From Chlorobiaceae bacterium (GTDB lineage Bacteria > Bacteroidota > Ignavibacteria > UBA10030 > SZUA-254): a DNA stretch of 64,000 nucleotides. The notes below the pieces were generated by a model. It saw only the letters and a program-made list of their open reading frames with translations. It had not been told where the DNA came from and ran no database searches. Shown piece by piece: positions 19,024 to 28,114 of this stretch. The stretch is from contig PNNN01000011.1 in the NCBI GenBank assembly GCA_013824245.1, forward strand, positions 169,396 through 233,395, read 5' to 3'. A program made the translations under genes and the position numbers. Numbering within the stretch: the stretch's first letter is position 1; every line of letters begins with the position of its first letter.

Positions 19024-20895
19024 ATGACAAAATTACACGTGGTATTAATAGTTACATTTTTTTCATTCTTAACAATCAATGCTCAGGAAATCAAGCGCAT
19101 CCAACCGGAATGGTGGTTTGGCGGTTCGCTTGGAATGAATTTTAATTTCTATAGCAGCGATTTTCATAAAATAAATGAGTCGAATGATTATACAAGATCT
19201 TTCTTGAAAGGTTCCGGAACAGGATTATATCTTGCTCCTTTAATTGAATACCGTCCCGATCCGGTATGGGGTGGAATGCTGCAATTTGGATTTGACGGAA
19301 GAGGAGGAGAATTTAATGATGTTATAGATACATCTGCCAATCTTTCACTCGGAACGTCGATGAATTATCTTAGCTTAGAGCCAAGTGTGCGGGTTTCGCC
19401 TTTCGAGTTTCCATTATATTTTTTCGGCGGACCGCGGATCGGATTTAATGTTGCGAAATCTTTTACTCTGAAGAAAACTCCGGGCGGAACAACTGAAGGA
19501 GATTTTACAAACATCCGAGGTACCACAATCGGCGGTCAGCTTGGTGCGGGATACGATTTTTTGCTTACGAAATATGAGACTCCATGGCAAATAATTGCAT
19601 CTCCGTTCCTTGCGCTGCATTTCGGCCAGGGACCAAGCTCGGATGTAGATTGGTCGCTTACAACTTTACGTCTTGGGGTTGCTGTTAAATTCGGCAACAC
19701 GAATGAGATAAAATCAAAAGTAGAACGTGAAGTGCAATTCTCTATCCGCGCTCCGAAAATCATCCCGAATGAACGGCGTGTCCAGGAAACCTTTCCAGTG
19801 CGAAATTATATCTTTTTCGACGCAGGATCAGCAGTTATTCCAGATCGATACATTCGTTTGACAACAGAGCAAGCAGAACAATTTAAAGAAGAACAATTAC
19901 TTCAACCGGAACCTAAAGATTTAACCGGCAGGTCACGCCGTCAATTAACTGTTTACCACAACATCCTCAATATTCTAGGAGATAGATTACGAAAATATCC
20001 TGACACAAAAATAACTTTAATAGGTTCATCCGAACAGGGTATTGCCGGTGGTGAAGAGCTTGCTTATTCTGTGCGCAGATATTTAATTCATGTTTTCGGT
20101 ATTGATGAAAATAGAATTAGCGTTAAAGGATCTGTGAAGCCAACAGTGCCAAGCGTACTGCCCGGTGCAACACGTGAATTAAGTTTAGTTGTTCCCGAAG
20201 ATCGTCGTGTAGAAATTATATCATCATCATCCGAGCTTCTTGAACCGGTGCAAATAATATCTTTGCAGGAAGAACCGCTCGACAGCGATGTCTTATTCTC
20301 GGTCTCCAATGCTGAAGATTATTTCGCGTCATGGTCAGTCGTTCTTACAGATGAAAACAATAAAGTTATTCGATTTGGTCCTTTTACATCTCATCAAGAA
20401 CGCGTACCGGGAAACGTTATTATCGGATCAAAAACGAAAGAAAAGTATAAAGTAACTCTGGAAGGTCAGACAAGCGATGGACAAGTAGTGCGGAAAGAAG
20501 AGACGATGAAGCTTCTCCGGTCGGACGAACCGGAAGAAGCTCCGGGTTTCCGATTCAGCATTCTCTTCGAATTCGATCAATCTAAAACAGTTGCGACTTA
20601 TGAAAGATTTCTCACGCAACAAGTTATTCCTTTGATTCCTGATGGAAGCAGTGTGATTATTCACGGTCATACAGATATTATCGGAGAAGAAAGTCACAAC
20701 CTTCGTTTATCTCAAAGCCGTGCGCAAGAGACAATGAACATTATCGGACAAGGATTGGCGAAGGTGAGGAAGAGTAAGGTTAAGTTCGATACTTATGGTT
20801 TTGGAGAAGATGTTCGAAGAGCGCCGTTTAACAATGACTATCCCGAAGAACGGTTCTACAACCGAACTGTTATTATTGATATCGTTCCGGATTGA
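19024..20895 (+). CDS. Outer-membrane barrel protein with two OmpA-like domains
   Basis: 623 residues with a signal peptide (VVLIVTFFSFLTINAQE). Residues about 30-240 look like an outer-membrane beta-barrel. A first OmpA-like region (about 258-395) runs from FFDAGSAVIP to EDRRVEII, but its peptidoglycan-site loop reads GSSEQG instead of GHTDxxG. A beta-sandwich-like linker follows. The C-terminal OmpA domain (about 510-620) is canonical: LFEFDQSKT, HGHTDIIGEE, LRLSQSRAQ. The last domain should bind peptidoglycan and tie the outer membrane to the wall. The gene begins 6 bases after the TonB gene with AAGGAG upstream, so the two are very likely one operon. Confidence 0.85.
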   Translation: MTKLHVVLIVTFFSFLTINAQEIKRIQPEWWFGGSLGMNFNFYSSDFHKINESNDYTRSFLKGSGTGLYLAPLIEYRPDPVWGGMLQFGFDGRGGEFNDVIDTSANLSLGTSMNYLSLEPSVRVSPFEFPLYFFGGPRIGFNVAKSFTLKKTPGGTTEGDFTNIRGTTIGGQLGAGYDFLLTKYETPWQIIASPFLALHFGQGPSSDVDWSLTTLRLGVAVKFGNTNEIKSKVEREVQFSIRAPKIIPNERRVQETFPVRNYIFFDAGSAVIPDRYIRLTTEQAEQFKEEQLLQPEPKDLTGRSRRQLTVYHNILNILGDRLRKYPDTKITLIGSSEQGIAGGEELAYSVRRYLIHVFGIDENRISVKGSVKPTVPSVLPGATRELSLVVPEDRRVEIISSSSELLEPVQIISLQEEPLDSDVLFSVSNAEDYFASWSVVLTDENNKVIRFGPFTSHQERVPGNVIIGSKTKEKYKVTLEGQTSDGQVVRKEETMKLLRSDEPEEAPGFRFSILFEFDQSKTVATYERFLTQQVIPLIPDGSSVIIHGHTDIIGEESHNLRLSQSRAQETMNIIGQGLAKVRKSKVKFDTYGFGEDVRRAPFNNDYPEERFYNRTVIIDIVPD

Positions 20896-20912
20896 TTCTA
20901 TTGAGTCGAGTA

Positions 20913-23909
20913 ATGATAAAATATCTTGTAATTTTTGTCGGAGTTGTGTTGCCGTATTTTAACCTGATGGCGCATCTTCCAACAGTTGAGCAAACGCTTT
21001 TTCCGTCAAGAAAACAGTCTGCGAAGCAATGGATGGATATCCGGGGTTATCACGCGGCACGTCAACAGGCGGAAGAATTATTAAATACTGTAGCATCTTC
21101 GGAAGATAAAAGAGATGTTCTCTTCGTTCTGAGCCAATCAGCATTCGAGGATCAGGAATATGAGATTGCATATCGATGGTCGAAAAAATTCATAGATGAA
21201 TATCCGAATGATGTTTACTTCGGTTCGGCTTTATTCGTGAACGGAGTCAGTGCTTTTCAGGTTTCTCGAACGGAAGAATCGAATTCCACGCTAACACAAT
21301 TTCTTGAAAAAACGCCGGATCACCCTAAACGCGGAGCAGCGTTTTTCTGGAGGGCGATGTGCAAATTGGAATTTGGAAACGAAGAGGGCGCTCAGTCCGA
21401 TGTTAAGCAATGCTTTGCAGATACCGCTTCACGCTTGTACCACGATTTAGCCCTTTACGGCTGGGCGTTATCATTGGAACGATCGAGGAAATATGAAGAA
21501 GCAGTTGTATTGCTAGAGCAGATACTGCGTGATTATCCTTCAAGTCAATACACCGGTGATGTGAAGATTCGCCTTGCTTCAATATTTTTGCGGATTGGTG
21601 AGCCGGAAAAAGCTGTTGTAATTCTTGAAGGAGTTGTACCCTCGCCACCGCAGATACAAGAATATTCGTTGATTCGTGCCGAGTCCAATGTTCAATCCAA
21701 GAAATTTGAAAATGCGCAAATCGATTTCTCTAAATTTATCGAACGTTTTCCGAAAAGCAAATATACACGCAATGCGCAATATGGCTTGGCTTGGTCATAC
21801 CTGAAACAAGGTAATTACTCTGCGGCGAGAAAAGAACTTGATTCTCTCGGATCAGGTAACGACTCGCTCGCGTTTATTTCATTATATCAAAGCGCGGTTC
21901 TTGCATTGCTTCAGGATAAACAACCGGAAGCTCTTGTTCGATTTGATTCATTGACAGAGAAATCGCCGTATGATAGGATAGCAGAGAATGCGTATTTTTA
22001 TATGGGTATGACTCATTATAGATCCAAGCGGTACAAAGAAGCTCGTAGAGCATTTCAACTTGCCGCGCGATTATTTCCTGAAAGCAATGATCGAGTTAGA
22101 TCGTATCGAATGCTTGGCGAAACCAATATAGCGTTAGGAGATTTTTCTAATGCACAGTATGCTTTTTCACGTGTTCGTCAATTAAATGGCGAGCCGCAGT
22201 ATCTTCAACCGGCAATGTTTCAGGAAGCGGTTTGCCTTTATCATTTAGGGCGTTTCAAAAGCAGCGGCGATCTTTTAGCTGAATTTTTGAAAAAATATCC
22301 TAACGAACAAAAATCTGCGCAAGCGCTGGTATGGCGCGGCGAAGCGTTATATCAGGATGGCAAATTTGCCGAGGCAGAGTTATCGTACTCTAAAGCGCTT
22401 CAGCAATTTCCCAATAACCCGCAGAAAGTTGATGCATCATACGGATTAGCATGGTCGTTTTTTGAACAGAAGAAATTTTCGAGGGCTGCCGCCGCTTTCA
22501 GTCGATACATAGATGAAAATAAGAACGACGATAGAGTTCTTGAGGCTACGCTCAGGCAAGCCGATTGTTTTTATTTTTTAGGTGAATATGAGAAATCGAA
22601 TTCGCTCTACGGTTCGGTGGCAGAAGTTAAAAAGAACAGCAGGTATGCCGAATATGCGGCATTTCAAATCGCCATGGCTTACATCCAACGTGGCGAATCG
22701 GAGCGCGGGATTGAGCAACTCCGGCTTTTCATGTCTAAATTTCCTGAATCGTTATACAACGAGGTTGTACAATTTAATATCGGCTGGACTTATTTTTCAA
22801 AAAATCAATTCACGGAAGCAATCGGTGAGTTCAGAAAATTGTTTGCATTATTTCCACAAAGTCAGTTAATGCCGCGTGTCTTGTTCAATATGGGAGATGC
22901 GTTTTACAATCTCAAACAATACGACAGTGCCCGCGTTTATTACGGAAGAGTTACAAAAGAATTTCCAGCAAGTCCACTTATGAGCGACGCGCTTCAGGGA
23001 CTTCAATTTACGTATGAAGCTGAGGGGAGACCAAAAGCGGCATTGGCGGAAATTGATACGCTGATGCTTGCATCCAACGGCGGTATTTCTTCGGAGGAGC
23101 TTGTTCTAAAGAAGGGAGATATATTGTTCAGTCAGGGAGATTTTGGGGGTGCAGTTCTCCAATACCAAAAACTTTTTGGAATGAAACCGGATCGAAGCAT
23201 ATTAGCAAAAGCGTATTATCAAACCGCAAGAGCGTACGAAATGGAAAATAATGCACCGGAGGCAGCAAGATATTATCAGCGCGTGCTTCTTGAGTATAGC
23301 GATATGGATTTTGCGCCGAATGTTGCTCTGGCTCTCGGTATAAATTTACTTAAGTCGAAACAGTACAGAGAAGCCGAGTCATCATTGCGCGGTTTCGGAA
23401 ATCAATATCCGCATTCCCCATTGTTATCCGAGGCAGATTACAATTATGCGTTGGCGCTTTTATCCCAGCAAAAAAAGGAAGAAGCGATTGATGCTTTTCA
23501 AAATGTGATAGAAAAGCATCCGGATGATATATTTGCCGACCGAAGTAGACTGCAAATCGCTCGTGTTTATTTCAATTCTAAACAATTCAAAAATTCGCTC
23601 GATACTCTTGAACAGATAATCAAACGCAGGAATGACGATGTTGCCGCCGAGGCGCTATTAATGGTCGGCGATAATTATCTTTCTTTGAAAAAACCTGCAG
23701 ATGCGCTTCAGGCATTCAAAGATGTTTATGATCAATATTCAGAATATCCTCTTCTGGTTGAGCGTGCGCATTTCGGCGCCGGCGCTTGTTACGAGAAATT
23801 AAGAAATAAAAAATCCGCTCGCTCAGAATACGAACGAGTTGTTAAAACCGGCTTAGACCAGGCAATCAAAAAAGAAGCCGAGGGAAGAATTAGGAGGTTG
23901 CGACGATGA
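20913..23909 (+). CDS. Large periplasmic tetratricopeptide-repeat protein
   Basis: About 998 residues from ATG 20913 (MIKYLVIFVGVVLPYFNLMA, a signal peptide). A TTG at 20892 overlapping the ompA-like stop would add seven residues ahead of the signal and is less likely. Nearly the whole protein is TPR or TPR-like (YbgF/BamD-style) repeats of about 35 residues with recurrent signatures such as YGLAWSYLKQGNYSAARKE, AYFYMGMTHYRSKRYKEARR and DRSRLQIARVYFNSKQF. I count well over 15. Such superhelical scaffolds in the periplasm organise envelope complexes. It sits between a peptidoglycan-binding OmpA protein and a beta-barrel, suggesting one TonB/OmpA/TPR/barrel assembly. Partner and function are inferred. 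Confidence 0.85.
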   Translation: MIKYLVIFVGVVLPYFNLMAHLPTVEQTLFPSRKQSAKQWMDIRGYHAARQQAEELLNTVASSEDKRDVLFVLSQSAFEDQEYEIAYRWSKKFIDEYPNDVYFGSALFVNGVSAFQVSRTEESNSTLTQFLEKTPDHPKRGAAFFWRAMCKLEFGNEEGAQSDVKQCFADTASRLYHDLALYGWALSLERSRKYEEAVVLLEQILRDYPSSQYTGDVKIRLASIFLRIGEPEKAVVILEGVVPSPPQIQEYSLIRAESNVQSKKFENAQIDFSKFIERFPKSKYTRNAQYGLAWSYLKQGNYSAARKELDSLGSGNDSLAFISLYQSAVLALLQDKQPEALVRFDSLTEKSPYDRIAENAYFYMGMTHYRSKRYKEARRAFQLAARLFPESNDRVRSYRMLGETNIALGDFSNAQYAFSRVRQLNGEPQYLQPAMFQEAVCLYHLGRFKSSGDLLAEFLKKYPNEQKSAQALVWRGEALYQDGKFAEAELSYSKALQQFPNNPQKVDASYGLAWSFFEQKKFSRAAAAFSRYIDENKNDDRVLEATLRQADCFYFLGEYEKSNSLYGSVAEVKKNSRYAEYAAFQIAMAYIQRGESERGIEQLRLFMSKFPESLYNEVVQFNIGWTYFSKNQFTEAIGEFRKLFALFPQSQLMPRVLFNMGDAFYNLKQYDSARVYYGRVTKEFPASPLMSDALQGLQFTYEAEGRPKAALAEIDTLMLASNGGISSEELVLKKGDILFSQGDFGGAVLQYQKLFGMKPDRSILAKAYYQTARAYEMENNAPEAARYYQRVLLEYSDMDFAPNVALALGINLLKSKQYREAESSLRGFGNQYPHSPLLSEADYNYALALLSQQKKEEAIDAFQNVIEKHPDDIFADRSRLQIARVYFNSKQFKNSLDTLEQIIKRRNDDVAAEALLMVGDNYLSLKKPADALQAFKDVYDQYSEYPLLVERAHFGAGACYEKLRNKKSARSEYERVVKTGLDQAIKKEAEGRIRRLRR

Positions 23910-25579
23910 AAGTAATCCGTTCTTCAGATAATTTAAAACAGCATGTAAGGTTTATAAACACGCTGATTATTTTTGCTGTCCTATTTTTTGCGTCACGCGG
24001 GGCCGCTCAAGATCAATCTTCGCGAAAAGATACCGTAAGTATGCCGAGGTTGGAAATTCCGGAAATAACCATCGTTGGAAAGAAGGCAATAACATTGCCT
24101 TTCGCCCGCAAGGGTGAAATTTATGACACTGAAATTTTTGAAGCACCGCTTCCCGATACTTCGCTGATAGAAGAACGGACGGGTCCCGCTTTTCCTTTGG
24201 GAACGCTTCCGCGATATGAAGAATCGTTCGTTCCGTTCCACCTCTCTGCGCAAGGTTCATTCGGAAGTTTTGCAACTGCCCATGCGCGTATTTTTGCAGA
24301 TTATAAAAAACAAAATTGGGGTTTGTACGGTAACGGTGAATTAAAAATTTCAAACGGGCACGTAGATGGCGCTGATGAAAAATCAGTGGATTTGAATTTT
24401 AAAGCGCATGCTCTTGTTAAAACCGATAACGCAATCCTTGGCTCGTTTAGAACACTTGGAGGATTAAAATTTTACCACGATTCATACGGTTTGTACGGCA
24501 TTAAAAGCTCGTCAGTCGATAGATCGAGAACGGCTGTAAATTTTTCTGCCGGGTTGCAATCGATTGAACGGGAATCCGGATCGCTCGATTTGAACTTGTC
24601 GGCTTTGATTTGGTCGGTTAAAGATATTTATCCGTCAACCGATTCCTCCAGTTCAACCGTCTCTCCTGAATTTGATGCGATTTATTGGATAAGTTTGGGA
24701 AAATTTAATCTGAATACGGAATTGCATTACCAGAGTTCTTCTCTAAATTATAATTATCCTGTTCAAACACCATCTCTGTTGAATATATTAATAGGCGCTC
24801 AATGGAATTTAACCCCCGTTTGGAAATTGGATGTCGGTGGATCGTTTAATCAGGGCAACAACTCCAACGGCGGTAGTAATACTCTGGTTCGTCCTTACGT
24901 CTCATTGCAGTGGCAGATGGATCGTGACCGGCAATGGAGTGTTTGGTTCATACCGGAGATGAATATTGATTCGTACAACGATTTGATGAATTCTAACCCG
25001 TACCTCATGCGGCAAATTGTTATCAACCCAGAGGAAAGATCGGTAAACCTCGGAAGCCGATTCTGGTACAACAGCGAATTATACACGGTCGAAGTGAAAG
25101 GCACGGCTTTAGTATCTTCGAACAAACCGGTTCAGGTATCAAAGCTCGAGATTGTTGATTTAACATACGTCAATACTGAACAATTTATTTTTGATCTGAA
25201 TGGGATTGTTTATCCTTCCGAAAAAATTCAGATTCATGTATCCGGTATTCTGCAGCCATCATACGAAAGAGGAAAAGCTATCCAACTACCGATGATACCA
25301 TTAGTGAAAATGGGGGCGAAAGGAGAGATCGCTTTAAATTATCCGGTCACTCTTTGGTCGGGCGTTGAATTTTGGAGTAAGCAAAATGCCACACTCAATG
25401 GTGAAACCAAATTGAAGGAGAGATTGCTTTTAAGCGCCGGCGCATCAACCACGGTTATTCCCAGAACTTTTCTTTCATTAGAGATTTCGAATATCTTCAA
25501 CAGAAAATATGAATGGTGGAGCGGCTACACAGCGCCCGGAATCTCTTTCCTCCTTGATGCAAAATTCAATATCCGATGA
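23906..25579 (+). CDS. TonB-box outer-membrane beta-barrel protein lacking a plug domain
   Basis: 557 residues. A signal segment (FINTLIIFAVLFFASRGAAQ) is followed by a TonB-box-like motif (EIPEITIVGKK, residues about 50-60), then a beta-rich region to the end typical of an outer-membrane barrel (for example SLEISNIFNRKYEWWSGYTAPG, like the last strands of TonB-dependent receptors). The plug domain of about 130 residues that such receptors need is absent between the box and the barrel. The start overlaps the stop of the TPR gene (ATGA). Together with the TonB-family gene upstream it may form a dedicated envelope device. The alternative is a degenerate receptor. Confidence 0.7.
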   Translation: MKVIRSSDNLKQHVRFINTLIIFAVLFFASRGAAQDQSSRKDTVSMPRLEIPEITIVGKKAITLPFARKGEIYDTEIFEAPLPDTSLIEERTGPAFPLGTLPRYEESFVPFHLSAQGSFGSFATAHARIFADYKKQNWGLYGNGELKISNGHVDGADEKSVDLNFKAHALVKTDNAILGSFRTLGGLKFYHDSYGLYGIKSSSVDRSRTAVNFSAGLQSIERESGSLDLNLSALIWSVKDIYPSTDSSSSTVSPEFDAIYWISLGKFNLNTELHYQSSSLNYNYPVQTPSLLNILIGAQWNLTPVWKLDVGGSFNQGNNSNGGSNTLVRPYVSLQWQMDRDRQWSVWFIPEMNIDSYNDLMNSNPYLMRQIVINPEERSVNLGSRFWYNSELYTVEVKGTALVSSNKPVQVSKLEIVDLTYVNTEQFIFDLNGIVYPSEKIQIHVSGILQPSYERGKAIQLPMIPLVKMGAKGEIALNYPVTLWSGVEFWSKQNATLNGETKLKERLLLSAGASTTVIPRTFLSLEISNIFNRKYEWWSGYTAPGISFLLDAKFNIR

Positions 25580-26427
25580 AAATTATCGAGACAATCAGCG
25601 CAATGCAATCTGCGGCGGATGAAATTAGATTAAGCCGCAAGACCATCGGAGTTGTTCCTACTATGGGATACCTTCACAAAGGACATTTGAGTTTAATAAA
25701 AGTCGCTCGCGAAAACGCCGACATTGTTATTGTAACCATTTTTGTTAACCCAACTCAATTTGCACCGCATGAAGATTTTAACTCCTATCCACGCGATATT
25801 TCTCGCGACACACAACTTGCCGAAATGGCAGGAGTCGATATCCTTTTTATCCCATCATCGAATGAAATGTATCCGTCCGATTTTCTAACTACAATAAATG
25901 TTAAACACCTTGAGTCGAAATTAGAAGGTGAATCGAGACCGGGACATTTTCAAGGTGTAGCTACTATTGTTGCAATATTATTTAACATAACGAAACCGCA
26001 TGTTGCGATATTTGGACAGAAAGATGCTCAGCAAGCGATAGTTATAAAGCGAATGGTTCAAGATTTAAATTTCGACATTAAAATTATTGTTGCTCCCACA
26101 GTGCGAGAATCAGATGGACTTGCAATGAGTTCGCGCAACACCTACTTATCGCCGATCGAGAGATCTGAAAGCGCAGTTCTTTTTGCGGCTTTGAAGGAAG
26201 CCGAATATCTTATTAAAAACGGAATGAAAAATTGCTTGACCATTAAAGAGAATATGAGTAAATTGATATTGTCTAAGAAATCGGCAGCAATAGATTATAT
26301 TTCAATTGCCAATCCGATAACACTCGACGAATATGAAATCCTTGAAAAAAGTCAACTGGTATTGATATCGCTTGCAGTTCGCTTGGGGAAAACCAGACTT
26401 ATTGACAATATCTTAATTAACATTTAA
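25576..26427 (+). CDS. panC: Pantothenate synthetase (pantoate--beta-alanine ligase)
   Basis: 283 residues, normal length. Motifs of the nucleotidyltransferase-superfamily fold are intact: VVPTMGYLHKGHLSLI (the MGxLHxGH signature), FVNPTQFAPHEDFNSYPR, the pantoate-binding GHFQGVATIV, GQKDAQQAIVIKRM and MSSRNTYLSP (KMSKS-like). It condenses pantoate with beta-alanine using ATP to give pantothenate for CoA synthesis in the cytoplasm. The start overlaps the barrel gene by four bases (ATGA), so it is co-transcribed with envelope genes. panB and panD are not in the window. Confidence 0.96.
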   Translation: MKIIETISAMQSAADEIRLSRKTIGVVPTMGYLHKGHLSLIKVARENADIVIVTIFVNPTQFAPHEDFNSYPRDISRDTQLAEMAGVDILFIPSSNEMYPSDFLTTINVKHLESKLEGESRPGHFQGVATIVAILFNITKPHVAIFGQKDAQQAIVIKRMVQDLNFDIKIIVAPTVRESDGLAMSSRNTYLSPIERSESAVLFAALKEAEYLIKNGMKNCLTIKENMSKLILSKKSAAIDYISIANPITLDEYEILEKSQLVLISLAVRLGKTRLIDNILINI

Positions 26428-26436
26428 AATTATCGT

Positions 26437-27213
26437 ATGCCTGAAATTCTGAAACAAAAACAGTTAGCCGTAGTTATTCTTGCCGCGGGAAAAGGAACAA
26501 GGATGAACAACCCCAATATGGCAAAAGTGATGTACCAGATTGAAAGCAAACCGATGGTGGAGTTTGTCGTTGATCTTGCATCAAGGCTCGCCGCTTCACG
26601 AATTCTTATTATTGTCGGCTGGCAAAAACAAATGGTTATCGATCATTTTGCAAATTTGTCTTTGAAGGTGGAATTTGTTGAACAAGTGAAACAGCTTGGA
26701 ACCGGACATGCAATTCAACAAATAATTAGTCCACTAAAGGATTTTGAAGGTGATATTTTAGTATTATCGGGAGATGCACCATTACTCACGGAAAAAACAG
26801 TTAAGGCGTTGATCGGATATCACCATACAAGCGATGCCGTTGCAACAATTCTGACTGCCGACCTGAACGATCCGACCGGTTACGGAAGGATTGTGCACAA
26901 TACCGATGGCAGTGTAAAGAAGATTGTCGAACATAAAGATGCCACACCAAAAGAGCGGGCTATTCAGGAGATCAATTCAGGTATCTATATTTTTGAGAAG
27001 TCGAAACTATTTGAATGTCTTCCTAAACTAAAACCTAATAATGTTCAAAAAGAATACTATCTCACCGATGTGTTCGAGATGTTTTGGAAGAATGAATGGC
27101 GGGTATCTGCAGTTAAAGCACTCGATTCTATTGAAGTCAGCGGTATCAACGATGCGGCACAATTAGAAGAAGCGCGCACCATTCTCAAGTCAAGATTACC
27201 TGCTGAAAAATAA
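26437..27213 (+). CDS. GlmU-N-like UDP-sugar pyrophosphorylase, single domain
   Basis: 258 residues of the nucleotidyltransferase (GT-A-like) fold. The signature LAAGKGTRMNNPNMAKVMY begins near residue 15, followed by GTGHAIQQ, VLSGDAPLLT, DPTGYGRIV and EINSGIYIFEK, which match the N-terminal uridyltransferase half of GlmU. The left-handed beta-helix acetyltransferase half is absent, and the gene stops normally rather than being broken. It probably makes UDP-GlcNAc or a related nucleotide sugar from a sugar-1-phosphate and UTP. A separate acetyltransferase or a different sugar is possible. It follows panC by 9 bases and ends 18 bases before a convergent gene. Confidence 0.8.
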   Translation: MPEILKQKQLAVVILAAGKGTRMNNPNMAKVMYQIESKPMVEFVVDLASRLAASRILIIVGWQKQMVIDHFANLSLKVEFVEQVKQLGTGHAIQQIISPLKDFEGDILVLSGDAPLLTEKTVKALIGYHHTSDAVATILTADLNDPTGYGRIVHNTDGSVKKIVEHKDATPKERAIQEINSGIYIFEKSKLFECLPKLKPNNVQKEYYLTDVFEMFWKNEWRVSAVKALDSIEVSGINDAAQLEEARTILKSRLPAEK

Positions 27214-27231
27214 TTTTCCGAATTCAAAATT

Positions 27232-27894
27232 TTATAGATTATAAAATTCCCCTACTCCTTTTTTACACGCCGGACACTCAGCAGTCTCTTCAGTTGTTAG
27301 TAAATATCCGCAGCATGGGCATACCCGGTATGTTAGTGAAGGCATTTCTTTACCTTGTTTAATTGCATAGCGCAATAACTCGGTATGTTTCCGCTTTGCA
27401 TCTTGCATCGAACGAAAATGCTGTGCGGCATCTGCGCATTTTTCGCAATCAGCCAATTTTATTAAAGTGGGATAAACAGAATTTACCGAATATTCTTCCA
27501 TGCTTAACGCCATCTTGAGCGTTTGTCGCCAACTTCCTACGATAAATTTTTCTTCTTTTATGGTGGTTGGCTGAATATCATGCTTCTGCATCAGCGCTAA
27601 ATGATTTTGTGACTGAATTTCCTCAGAACGTAATAGTGCGCGGTATAGTTTAATAATTGCAGGTAATTTACTGTTTTCTGCCTCTTCCATAAACGCTTTA
27701 TATGTTTTTATCCGTTGAATCGATTTACCGTATACCGTTTGAAGCTGTTGAAGAGTTGCCTCAGGTTTAGATTCTCTCTTTATAACCCTATCTTCGTTGC
27801 ATGAGCAGTAAAAAATAATTATCAACGGAATAAAAAATAGCGGGGAGATAAAAATATTTGGTCGGATTGAGGATATGATTCGAATGTGTTTCAT
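27232..27894 (-). CDS. Rubrerythrin-like lipoprotein with degenerate di-iron site and intact zinc ribbon
   Basis: About 220 residues from ATG 27894, which has a good ribosome site (AAAGGG); the frame extends to 27951 but that start lacks one. A hydrophobic segment ends in FYCSC, a lipobox-like site. Two helical repeats follow, matching the rubrerythrin four-helix bundle (MEEAENSKLPAIIKLYRALL and VYPTLIKLADCEKCADAAQH). The C-terminus is a rubredoxin-like ribbon (CPCCGY, then CPACKKGVGEFYNL). Compared from memory with Desulfovibrio rubrerythrin, several iron ligands are replaced: Glu to Lys in YGKSIQR, ExxH to ExxQ in EEIQ, and the Glu of the second ExxH to Lys in KRKH. The zinc/iron ribbon keeps all four cysteines. 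It may be a membrane-attached electron carrier or sensor rather than a peroxidase. Confidence 0.7.
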   Translation of the reverse strand: MKHIRIISSIRPNIFISPLFFIPLIIIFYCSCNEDRVIKRESKPEATLQQLQTVYGKSIQRIKTYKAFMEEAENSKLPAIIKLYRALLRSEEIQSQNHLALMQKHDIQPTTIKEEKFIVGSWRQTLKMALSMEEYSVNSVYPTLIKLADCEKCADAAQHFRSMQDAKRKHTELLRYAIKQGKEMPSLTYRVCPCCGYLLTTEETAECPACKKGVGEFYNL

Positions 27895-28052
27895 ACGATA
27901 ACCCTTTATAAGAGAACGTGATGAATGAACTCGAATTAAAATAATTAGCAAGGTTGAGCGATCGATTCAATAACCAAATGTAACTTAAGAAGCATTTTTA
28001 CCAATGTCAACATTGATTTTGATCATCGGCTAAGTTCAAATGAATGATATAG

Positions 28053-28088
28053 TTATAGCCGCGATTGATGATGTAATCACGGCTATAA
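28053..28088 (-). terminator. Hairpin just downstream of the TonB-dependent receptor gene
   Basis: Arms of 14 bases (TTATAGCCGCGATT and AATCACGGCTATAA, one mismatch) with an 8-base loop, starting 27 bases beyond the receptor's stop. No strong U-tract follows, so it could be a 3'-end stabiliser rather than an intrinsic terminator. Confidence 0.45.
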
Positions 28089-28114
28089 TCAAATATTTTA
28101 TGAAATAATTTCTT

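Noticed and set aside
26437..27213. Truncated glmU pseudogene
   Set aside because: The domain is complete, has a normal stop and is co-transcribed with panC; single-domain pyrophosphorylases of this type are common, so it is treated as intact.
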